From NCBI RefSeq assembly GCF_003350925.1, contig NZ_KZ857175.1:272328-336327 (forward strand): a stretch of 64,000 nt of DNA. Reading direction: 5' to 3'. This DNA is from Dyella tabacisoli (GTDB taxonomy: Bacteria > Pseudomonadota > Gammaproteobacteria > Xanthomonadales > Rhodanobacteraceae). Below are positions 1-7,667 of the stretch, in pieces (the first letter of the stretch is position 1; each line of letters opens with the position of its first letter). The notes below the pieces were generated by a model. That model was not told where the DNA came from. It saw only the letters and a program-made list of their open reading frames with translations, and did not search any database. The translations under genes and the position numbers were made by a program.

Positions 1-1434
1 GGGTTTCTCGGTCTGGCGCCGGGGCTGGCGGTGATGCTGGGCGCGAATGTCGGCACGACCTTGATCGTGCAGGTGATGTCGTTCGACATCGCGGTGATCG
101 CGCCGGTGTTGATCTTGCTTGGCTTTGTGGTGCACCGACGCAGCGACGATGCGCGCTATGAAAATCTTGGCCGGGTGGCGATCGGGCTTGGCTTGATGTT
201 GCTGGCGCTGCACTTGCTGGTGCTGTCACTGGCGCCGGTGGAGAGTGCGCAGGCCTTGCATGCGGTATTGCAGAGCCTGTCCGGCGAGCCGGTGCTGGCG
301 ATGCTGGTGGCGGCGCTGCTTGCCTGGGCCTGTCACTCCAGTGTGGCGATGGTGTTGTTGATCGTGTCGCTGGCCAATGCCGGGGTGATTAATGCCCCCG
401 GTGCGCTGGCCTTGGTCTTGGGCGCCAATCTCGGCGCCACGCTACCGGCGCTGTTCGATGCGCATAGCCCGGTTGCCCGTCGCTTGCCGTTGGGCAATCT
501 GCTGGTGCGCTTGACCGGCTGCATCGTGTGTCTGCCTTTCCTGCCGCAGCTCGCCGCTCTGCTGGCGCCGCTGGGCGCGTCGCCGGCACGCATCGTGGTG
601 AACTTCCACACCGCTTTTAACCTGGCGCTGGCGCTGTTGTTCATTCTGCCGGTGGAGCGCTTGGCGCAACTACTGGTGCGTTTGCTGCCGGAGCCGCCGC
701 AGCCGTCCGATCCCGGCGTACCGCAATACCTCGATGAGGCGGCACTGGATACCGCCAATGTGGCGTTGGCCAATGCCGCGCGCGAATCCATGCGCATGGC
801 CGACATGGTCGAGAGCATGTTGAAAGGTTTGGTCGAGGTGTTTGGCAAAGACGATCGTGTGCGGGCGACTGCGATCGGCCGGATGGATTCGTCCACGGAC
901 CGCCTCGGTATGGCGATACGCGAATACCTGGCCGAACTCAGCAACGAAGCGCTCAACGAAGAAGACGGCGAGCGCAGTCAGGAGATCCTCGCCTTCGTCA
1001 TCAATATCGAGCATATCGGCGATATCACGGCGAATAACTTGATGGAGTTCGCCGCGAAAAAAGCCCAGCGCGGACAGGATTTCAGTGCAGAGGACATTCA
1101 AGACCTGGCCGCCATGCAGCATCAGGTGATGGAGAGTCTGCGGCTCGGCTTGATGGTGTTTATGCGCGGCGACTTGCGCGCGGCACAGCAATTGATCGCC
1201 AACAAAGAGATCTTGTGGCGGATGGAAAACGAAGCCTCCGAGCGGCATATCCGCGCACTGCGCGAACAACGCGACGGCGGCGGTGGCGGCGACGTTTATC
1301 TGCGCATTCTGCGTGATCTCAAGCGCATCCACTCACATCTGGCGGCGTTGGCTTATCTGCCGCTGGAGCGTGCCGGCCTATTACAGAATCGATTAGTGCG
1401 CGAGAGTACGCCGACGGTAGTTTCTTCTCACTGA
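1..1434 (+). CDS. Na/Pi cotransporter family protein, C-terminal part (5' end outside window)
   Basis: Inner-membrane sodium-dependent phosphate transporter of the Na/Pi-cotransporter (PNaS, NptA-like) family. The reading frame is open from base 1, so the gene starts before the window; the GTG at 31 lies inside the first conserved repeat and is not a start. Two copies of the family repeat are visible, GANVGTT near base 41 and GANLGAT near base 421, each inside hydrophobic segments. From about base 760 onward the protein is soluble, helical and charged, like the PhoU-type domain fused to bacterial members. The gene ends at TGA 1432-1434 with no obvious partner downstream. Family assignment is firm; phosphate as substrate is inferred from the family. 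Confidence 0.85.
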   Translation, partial: GFLGLAPGLAVMLGANVGTTLIVQVMSFDIAVIAPVLILLGFVVHRRSDDARYENLGRVAIGLGLMLLALHLLVLSLAPVESAQALHAVLQSLSGEPVLAMLVAALLAWACHSSVAMVLLIVSLANAGVINAPGALALVLGANLGATLPALFDAHSPVARRLPLGNLLVRLTGCIVCLPFLPQLAALLAPLGASPARIVVNFHTAFNLALALLFILPVERLAQLLVRLLPEPPQPSDPGVPQYLDEAALDTANVALANAARESMRMADMVESMLKGLVEVFGKDDRVRATAIGRMDSSTDRLGMAIREYLAELSNEALNEEDGERSQEILAFVINIEHIGDITANNLMEFAAKKAQRGQDFSAEDIQDLAAMQHQVMESLRLGLMVFMRGDLRAAQQLIANKEILWRMENEASERHIRALREQRDGGGGGDVYLRILRDLKRIHSHLAALAYLPLERAGLLQNRLVRESTPTVVSSH

Positions 1435-1765
1435 TCCACTCACTCATAGCCGTTATGCGGCAAGGCCATAGGAGGATCCCTGTCATTGGACAGTTGCCCT
1501 AGATCACATTCATTACAGCAAGCTCGATTGAGAGTAAGCCAGACACATTAGCCGCACCGCCGCGCATACCTGCCCGGTCGTGCACGCCAGTGCTGATCTG
1601 ACCGTGGGCAGAGAACGCATCGTCGCTTATGTCAAAGCGACGCCGATGATCTCTACCTGTATCTAAGTTCTGTGGTCTCTTGATTGCAGTGAGGGTGTTC
1701 GCGCCTGCGCGAGGCCCAGAGATCGTTGATGAACATGCGTTTTTATCCCGCTTGGGGGAAGTTTT
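1435..1765. other. Intergenic region upstream of the metal efflux operon
   Basis: No credible gene is seen in these 331 bases. An 8-bp perfect stem, CGTCGCTT at 1621-1628 with AAGCGACG at 1635-1642 around a 6-base loop, could be an operator or a weak hairpin. The efflux adaptor gene starts at the right edge and is preceded by TTGGGGGAAG, a reasonable ribosome binding site. I could not pick out a convincing sigma-70 promoter or a known metal-regulator operator. Confidence 0.4.
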
Positions 1766-2893
1766 ATGTCGTTTCGTCTGATTGATAGCCTGCCGCGTGT
1801 ATCCCTCGCCGTGGCGCTTACCTTGCTTATGGCCGCCTGTACAAATACGCCGGGTGGCGCGGCGGATGCACCGGCGGTAGTCGCCGATCATGGTGTGCTG
1901 CGGATACCGGAGAAATCGCCGTTGCGTTCGCGCATCAAGGTGGCGCCGGTCGAATGGCGCGAGACACCGCATGTCCTGATAGCGCCGGCTGTCGTTGAAG
2001 CCGACCCGGCGCGCACGGTGAATATCCTGGCGCCGCTGACTGGGCGGGTCGTCGAACTGAAGGTGGGGTTGGGTGCGCAAGTTACGCGGGGACAATTGCT
2101 CGCGGTGATCGCCTCGGGCGACTTTGCCCAAGCCCAGTCCGATGCAACAAAAGCAGCCGACGTGCTCGGGCTGGCCAAGAAATCGCTGGAGCGGGCACAG
2201 GGCGTGAAAGACGCGGGTGGCTCGGCGCAGAAAGATCTGGAGGCCGCGCAAAGCGCCTATGTCCAGGCGCAGGCCGAAGCGACTCGCGCGCAGACTCGGC
2301 TTGCCGTGCTGGGGGCATCCACGCACGACAAAGGCGGTTCGCGGCGTATCGAGATCACCGCGCCGCAGTCCGGCACGGTGACCACGCTGGCGACGGCGGC
2401 GGGTGCCTACGCCAATGATCCCAATGCCGTGTTGATGACGGTAACCAACCTCGATCATGTGTGGATCACCGCCAATGTCGCCGAGAACGAGGCGGCGCAG
2501 ATCGCCGCGGGACAGCCGGTCGATGTGACGCTGCCGGCGTGGCCGGAGCGCAGTTTTCACGGCACCGTGCAATTTGTCAGTACCGTGCTCGATCCCGATT
2601 CGCGTCGCTTGAAGGCGCGTATTGCGTTGGCCAATGCCGACGGCGCGCTGAAGCCCAACATGTTCGCCACGGCGAATTTCCAGGTACCGCAGCCTAAAGC
2701 GGCCTTTGTGCCGCAATCGGCGCTGCTGATGAACAACGACAGCGTCACCGTGTTCGTCGAAGTATCGCCGTGGGCGTTTGCGCGCCGCACGGTCGTGCTC
2801 GGCAGCGACGAGGGCGCCAATGCGCGCATCGTCAAAGGCCTGATGGCAGGCGATCGCGTGGTCGTGGCAGGCGGAGTGCTTATCAATGATTAA
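1766..2893 (+). CDS. RND efflux periplasmic adaptor subunit (CzcB/HlyD family lipoprotein)
   Basis: Membrane-fusion (adaptor) protein that links the inner-membrane pump encoded next to the outer-membrane channel. The 375-residue product begins with a lipoprotein signal ending LLMAAC, so it is probably anchored by a lipidated cysteine. A biotinyl-lipoyl-like half motif (LAPLTGRVVELKVGLGAQV) at about residues 90-110, a helical hairpin rich in Ala and Gln, and a following beta-barrel region match the CzcB type. The ATG follows a GGGGGAAG ribosome site. The gene overlaps the pump gene by 8 bases, showing translational coupling. No His-rich metal-binding N-terminus is present, so the metal is not predictable. 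Confidence 0.88.
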   Translation: MSFRLIDSLPRVSLAVALTLLMAACTNTPGGAADAPAVVADHGVLRIPEKSPLRSRIKVAPVEWRETPHVLIAPAVVEADPARTVNILAPLTGRVVELKVGLGAQVTRGQLLAVIASGDFAQAQSDATKAADVLGLAKKSLERAQGVKDAGGSAQKDLEAAQSAYVQAQAEATRAQTRLAVLGASTHDKGGSRRIEITAPQSGTVTTLATAAGAYANDPNAVLMTVTNLDHVWITANVAENEAAQIAAGQPVDVTLPAWPERSFHGTVQFVSTVLDPDSRRLKARIALANADGALKPNMFATANFQVPQPKAAFVPQSALLMNNDSVTVFVEVSPWAFARRTVVLGSDEGANARIVKGLMAGDRVVVAGGVLIND

Positions 2894-5800
2894 CCGGATC
2901 ATTGAGTGGTGCTTTCACAAGCGCATGCTGGTGATCGGGATTGCCGTGCTGGTGATGATTTTCGGTTACTACTCCTGGACTCAGTTGGCGATAGAGGCAT
3001 ATCCCGAACTGAGCGACGTCACCGCCCAGGTCACCACGCAGGTGCCGGGCCTGGCCGCGGAGGAGATCGAGCAGCAGATCACCACGCCACTAGAGCGCGG
3101 GCTGGCGGGTACGCCGGGGCTGGTATCGATGCGCTCCAGCAGCACCTTTGGACTATCGCTGATTACCCTGGTTTTTCGCGATGGCGCGGAGGACTACTGG
3201 TCGCGTCAGCGCGTGATGGAGCGCATCAGCCAGGTGACCTTGCCGCCCGGCATCACGCCGGGACTCGATCCGGTATCCAGTCCGGCGGGCGAGATTTATC
3301 GCTACACCCTTGAGTCCGATACCAAGAACTTGATGGAGCTGTCGGAGATTCAGCGCTGGATCGTCATACCGGGGCTGCAGCAGGTGCCGGGCGTGGCCAA
3401 CGTGGACAACTTCGGTGGCTTCACCAAGCAATTCCAGTTGGAGGTCGACCCGCAACAATTGCTGCGCTACGGCTTGGGCATCAACGATGTGGTGAGCGCG
3501 ATCAACGCCAACAATGCCAATGCCGGCGGCGGCCGCGTCTCGCGTGGCGATCAGTCGTATGTCATTCGTGGGGTCGGCCTGATCCGCACGCTCAAGGATA
3601 TGGGCGACATCGTGGTGACCCAGCACGGCGGCAGTCCGGTGCGAGTCAGCGATCTGGGCAAGTTGCAGTATGGGCATCAGGTACGCGAAGGCATTCTCGG
3701 CAAGAACAACAACCCGGACACCATCGAAGGCATTGTCGATTTGTTGAAGTACGAGAATCCATCCAAGGTATTGGATGGCATTCACGCCAAGGTCGATGAA
3801 CTGCACCAGCGGCTTGAGCCGATGGGTGTGCGCATCGTGCCGTATATCGATCGCGATGAACTGGTGCAGGCCACCGTCGGCAAGGTTTCGCATACGGTGA
3901 TGGAGGGTGTCGGCCTGGTCTGCATCGTGCTGATTCTGTTCTTGGGCAGCCCGCGCAGCGCGATGGTGGCGGCGGTGACGATTCCGTTTGCGCTGGTCGC
4001 GGTATTTATCGTCATGCATTTCACCAAGATGCCGGCGAACCTTTTCTCGCTGGGCGCGATCGACTTCGGTGTGATCGTGGATGGTGCGATCGTGGTCACC
4101 GAGGCGATTCTGCGCAAGCGCGAGAGTCGTCCCAATGCATTACTGCAACCGGCCGATGTACTCAGCGCCACCGGCCAGGTGGCGCGGCCGATCTTCTTCG
4201 CCACGCTAATCATCATTACCGCTTATGCGCCGTTGTTGGCGTTCGAGCGCGCCGAGGGCCGCTTGTTTTCGCCGATGGCGCACACCGTCGGTTACGCCTT
4301 GCTGGGCGCGTTGTTGTGCACCATCGCCCTGGTGCCTGGCATGGCTTATATGGCTTTGCGTAAGCCGCGCAAGATTTTCCACAACCGCCCGCTGGAGCGT
4401 TTGCAGGCCGGTTATCGCAACACGCTGGAGAAACTGCTGGGGCGTCCGCGCATCGCCTATGGCATTGCCGGTGCCGCCTTGGTTGCGGTACTGGTTTTGG
4501 GCATGAGTATCGGCCGTGAATTTCTGCCGGATCTGGACGAAGGTTCGCTGTGGGTGCAAGTGCAGTTGCCCAGTGGCCTGTCGTTGGAGAAAGCCAGCGA
4601 GATGGCCAGCGAATATCGCCATGTGGTCAGCGAGTTTCCCGAGGTGTCCTATGTGGTCACCCAGATGGGCCGTAACGACACCGGCAGCGATCCGTGGACG
4701 CCTTCGCATATTGAATCGGGCGTTGGCTTGAAGCCTTACGACAGTTGGCCGGCGGGCGAGGACAAGAAGAGTTTCGTGCGTCGCCTCAACGCCCGGCTGC
4801 AGCAGATTCCCGGCATCAGCGTCGGCATCAGTCAGCCGATCATCGATGGTGTGAACGATATGGTCGGCGGCGCGCATAGTCCGCTGGTATTGCGTATCTA
4901 TGGCGATGATTTCGTGGAACTGCGACGCATCGGCGGCGAGATCGTCGATGTGCTGCATGGCATACGCGGTACCGCCGATGCCTCGGTGTTTCAGGAGCCG
5001 CCGGTACCGCAGTTGACCATCAAGGTGGATCGCGGTGCCGCCGCGCGCTATGGCATCAATATCGCCGATATCGACAGTGTGATTCAGAACGGTGTGGGTG
5101 GCTCGCCGATCACCCAGGCCTATGTCGAAGATCGCGTGTATGGCGTTACCGCCAAGGTCTCGCCACAGGTGGCGGCCAGCCCGGAGGCACTCGGTAAGCT
5201 GACGCTCACCGCGCCCTCGGGTGCGAAAGTGCCGCTGGCGATGCTGACCAAGATCACTTTGCAGACCGGCGAAAGCACGATCGCCCATCAAGGCGGCCAT
5301 CGCCAGTTGACCATCCGCATCGACAATGCCGATCGCGCGTTGTCTGATTATCTGGTCGAGGCGCAGCAAAAGATCGGCTCCAACGTGCATTTCGACAGCA
5401 AGAAATACCGGCTGGAATGGGCGGGTCAGTTCGAGAATCAGCAGCGCGCGCAAGCACGGTTGATCTTGGTGATGGGTTTGGTGCTGGCGGTGATGGCGGT
5501 GTTGCTGTTCGCCGAGTTCGGCAGTTTGCGGCAGGCGTTTTTGATTCTCGCCGTAGTGCCGCTGGCGACCCTGGGTGGATTGATTTCACTGCATGTGAAA
5601 GGCGAGACCTTGAACATCGCCACCGCGGTGGGCTTTATCGCGCTGTTCGGTGTCGCGGTGCAAAACGGCATCATCATGGTCGCCAACTTCAATCGCGTGC
5701 GCAAAGACGGACATGACGTGCGCGACGCGGTGCTGTTGGGTGCGACAGAACGTTTTCGCCCGGTATTGATGACCGCGACGGTGGCCAGTGTCGGCATGTT

Positions 5801-5981
5801 GCCGGCGGCGTTGGCGACCGGTATCGGCACCGATGTGCAGCGCGGCCTGGCTACGGTAGTGGTGGGCGGTCTGGTCATCGCGACCTTGCTCACGTTATTT
5901 ATCCTGCCCACTTTCTATTACGTGCTCGAACGCTATGTCGAGCGCCGCCAGCGCCATCAGCGGCCGGCGAGGGAGCTTTGA
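2886..5981 (+). CDS. RND efflux pump, heavy-metal (HME/CzcA-like) family
   Basis: Inner-membrane proton-driven efflux pump of 1031 residues, the usual length for CzcA-type proteins. It has the N-terminal helix, two large periplasmic loops and the C-terminal helix bundle of RND pumps. The HME signature lies in the fourth transmembrane helix as DFGVIVDGAIVVTE, carrying the DFG and DGA blocks that set metal pumps apart from drug pumps. The usual final VEN triplet reads TEA here, so the Asn is replaced. The N-terminal half carries PELSDVTAQVTT, typical of CzcA/CusA relatives. It is the middle gene of an adaptor-pump-outer-membrane-factor operon. Export of a divalent metal is inferred from family; the exact metal is not clear. 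Confidence 0.9.
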   Translation: MINRIIEWCFHKRMLVIGIAVLVMIFGYYSWTQLAIEAYPELSDVTAQVTTQVPGLAAEEIEQQITTPLERGLAGTPGLVSMRSSSTFGLSLITLVFRDGAEDYWSRQRVMERISQVTLPPGITPGLDPVSSPAGEIYRYTLESDTKNLMELSEIQRWIVIPGLQQVPGVANVDNFGGFTKQFQLEVDPQQLLRYGLGINDVVSAINANNANAGGGRVSRGDQSYVIRGVGLIRTLKDMGDIVVTQHGGSPVRVSDLGKLQYGHQVREGILGKNNNPDTIEGIVDLLKYENPSKVLDGIHAKVDELHQRLEPMGVRIVPYIDRDELVQATVGKVSHTVMEGVGLVCIVLILFLGSPRSAMVAAVTIPFALVAVFIVMHFTKMPANLFSLGAIDFGVIVDGAIVVTEAILRKRESRPNALLQPADVLSATGQVARPIFFATLIIITAYAPLLAFERAEGRLFSPMAHTVGYALLGALLCTIALVPGMAYMALRKPRKIFHNRPLERLQAGYRNTLEKLLGRPRIAYGIAGAALVAVLVLGMSIGREFLPDLDEGSLWVQVQLPSGLSLEKASEMASEYRHVVSEFPEVSYVVTQMGRNDTGSDPWTPSHIESGVGLKPYDSWPAGEDKKSFVRRLNARLQQIPGISVGISQPIIDGVNDMVGGAHSPLVLRIYGDDFVELRRIGGEIVDVLHGIRGTADASVFQEPPVPQLTIKVDRGAAARYGINIADIDSVIQNGVGGSPITQAYVEDRVYGVTAKVSPQVAASPEALGKLTLTAPSGAKVPLAMLTKITLQTGESTIAHQGGHRQLTIRIDNADRALSDYLVEAQQKIGSNVHFDSKKYRLEWAGQFENQQRAQARLILVMGLVLAVMAVLLFAEFGSLRQAFLILAVVPLATLGGLISLHVKGETLNIATAVGFIALFGVAVQNGIIMVANFNRVRKDGHDVRDAVLLGATERFRPVLMTATVASVGMLPAALATGIGTDVQRGLATVVVGGLVIATLLTLFILPTFYYVLERYVERRQRHQRPAREL

Positions 5982-5983
5982 GT

Positions 5984-7465
5984 ATGCGCACTTTCCCCGT
6001 GATGACACTGCTGGCTGCAAGTATCGGCCTGCTGATTGCCGGCTGTGCGGTCGGGCCGGACTACCATCGTCCAGCCGCACCGCAGGCCCGCGACTACGAG
6101 TCGACCCCAGCACCGGAAGTTACCGCCGCTGCCCATGGGCCTGGCGGTGATGCGCAGCATCTGGTGCGCGATATGGATATTCCCGGCCAGTGGTGGACGC
6201 TGTTCCATTCGGAGCCGTTGAATGCGCTGATCGACGACGCGCTCAAACACAACGCCGACGCCGAAGCGGCGCAAGCCGCGCTGCAAGTGGCGTGGGAAAA
6301 CGCCTACGCCCAACGCGGCGCGTATTTTCCAAGCGTCAATCTCGGCCTCAATCCGACCCGGCAAAAAATTGCCCCCGATCTCGCCAGCCCGGCATCGTCC
6401 GGTGCAACGTTCTACAACCTCACCACGGCGCAAGTCAGTGTGAGTTACACGCTCGATCTGTGGGGCGCCAATCGTCGGCAAGTCGAGTCGCTGATTGCAC
6501 AGGCCGATGCGCAGCGCTTCGAGCTGGAGGCGACTTATCTCACCCTGACGACCAACCTGGTCAATGCGGCCATCACGGAAGCTTCGCTGCGCGCGCAGAT
6601 CGATGCGACGACACGCATTGTCGAGGCACAAAGCAACATTCTTACCGCGCTACGCCGGCAACAAGCATTGGGCGATGTGTCCGAAGCCGCCGTTGCCGCC
6701 CAGGTTGCCGCGCTCGAACAAAGTCGCGCTACTTTGCCGCCGTTGCAGAAGCAACTCTCGCAACAGCGCCACCTGCTCGCCGCGCTCAGTGGGCGCATGC
6801 CCAGCGATAAGCTCGATGCTGAGTTTCAACTGGACGCCCTCAAGCTGCCTACGGAGTTGCCGCTCAGCGTGCCCGCACGGCTGATCGAGCAACGCCCGGA
6901 CGTGCGTGCTGCCGCCGAACAACTGCACGCCGCCAGCGCAGGTATCGGCGTGGCTATCGCGGCCCGCCTGCCCAACCTGCAAATCGCCGCCAGCGGGGGC
7001 AGTACCTCCACCAAAGCGAGCAACTTGTTCAGAGACGGCACCAGCTTCTGGAATCTCGGCGCCAGCATCACCGCGCCGCTGTTCGATGGCGGCACGCTGA
7101 AACACAAACAACGCGCCGCCGAAGCCAGCTATCGACAAAGCGCCGCGCAGTATCGGGGTACGGTCATCACCGCAGTGCAAAACGTCGCTGACGTATTGCA
7201 AGCGGTGCAAGCGGATGCCAACGCGTTGGTTTCCGCTGAAGCTGCCGAGCGTGCCGCCGCCCGCAGTTTCGCTATCGCGCAACGTCAGCAAGCCCTCGGC
7301 GATATCAGCACTACGGCGTTGCTCAATGCCGAAGTGACTTGGCGGCAGGCCAGCATCGCCTTGGTGCAGGCACGGGCCAGTCGCTATGCCGACACGGTGG
7401 CGTTGTTCCAGGCACTCGGCGGTGGTTGGTGGAATCGGCAGGATGCGGCGACGGTAAAGAAATAG
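5984..7465 (+). CDS. Efflux outer-membrane factor (NodT/OprM-type lipoprotein)
   Basis: TolC-like outer-membrane channel of 493 residues that completes the tripartite pump. The chosen ATG lies 2 bases after the pump stop, with GGGAG at 5971-5975 as ribosome site; an in-frame TTG two codons earlier is less likely. A lipoprotein signal ends in LIAGCAVGPDYHRP, the standard start of NodT-family mature proteins. Two OEP repeats follow (roughly residues 75-260 and 280-480), with the typical VSYTLDLWG segment in the first and APLFDGG in the second. It ends just before a strong hairpin, which marks the end of the operon. Confidence 0.9.
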   Translation: MRTFPVMTLLAASIGLLIAGCAVGPDYHRPAAPQARDYESTPAPEVTAAAHGPGGDAQHLVRDMDIPGQWWTLFHSEPLNALIDDALKHNADAEAAQAALQVAWENAYAQRGAYFPSVNLGLNPTRQKIAPDLASPASSGATFYNLTTAQVSVSYTLDLWGANRRQVESLIAQADAQRFELEATYLTLTTNLVNAAITEASLRAQIDATTRIVEAQSNILTALRRQQALGDVSEAAVAAQVAALEQSRATLPPLQKQLSQQRHLLAALSGRMPSDKLDAEFQLDALKLPTELPLSVPARLIEQRPDVRAAAEQLHAASAGIGVAIAARLPNLQIAASGGSTSTKASNLFRDGTSFWNLGASITAPLFDGGTLKHKQRAAEASYRQSAAQYRGTVITAVQNVADVLQAVQADANALVSAEAAERAAARSFAIAQRQQALGDISTTALLNAEVTWRQASIALVQARASRYADTVALFQALGGGWWNRQDAATVKK

Positions 7466-7481
7466 TCATCGTTGAAGGCTT

Positions 7482-7520
7482 GCCGGCCAACCCTCTCTTC
7501 ATTGGAGAGGGTTGGCCGGC
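7482..7520. terminator. Perfect 16-bp hairpin after the metal efflux operon
   Basis: Bases 7482-7497 and 7505-7520 are exact reverse complements around a 7-base loop. The stem is GC-rich and lies 16 bases after the outer-membrane-factor stop. There is no T-run after it, so it may act as a Rho-independent-like stop, a transcript stabiliser, or both. Confidence 0.65.
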
Positions 7521-7667
7521 TGCGTTGGCCGCACAAACTTTCGACTGCGCATGAAACATTTTGTGCGTTCGGTCACCCGCAAGAAGTCGCGCGGTCATGA
7601 TCCTGTCAGCTGGCACGGCGATGGTGTGCCAGGGGGAATCCTTCGCATTAACTATGGAGGGGTATTC

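Noticed and set aside
1499..2902. Long minus-strand open frame opposite the efflux adaptor
   Set aside because: It mirrors the real adaptor gene, has His/Arg-rich low-complexity composition, no family similarity and no ribosome site; typical antisense shadow of a GC-rich gene.
4206..5453. 415-codon minus-strand open frame opposite the metal pump
   Set aside because: Composition is that of an antisense frame and the plus strand clearly encodes a complete RND pump.
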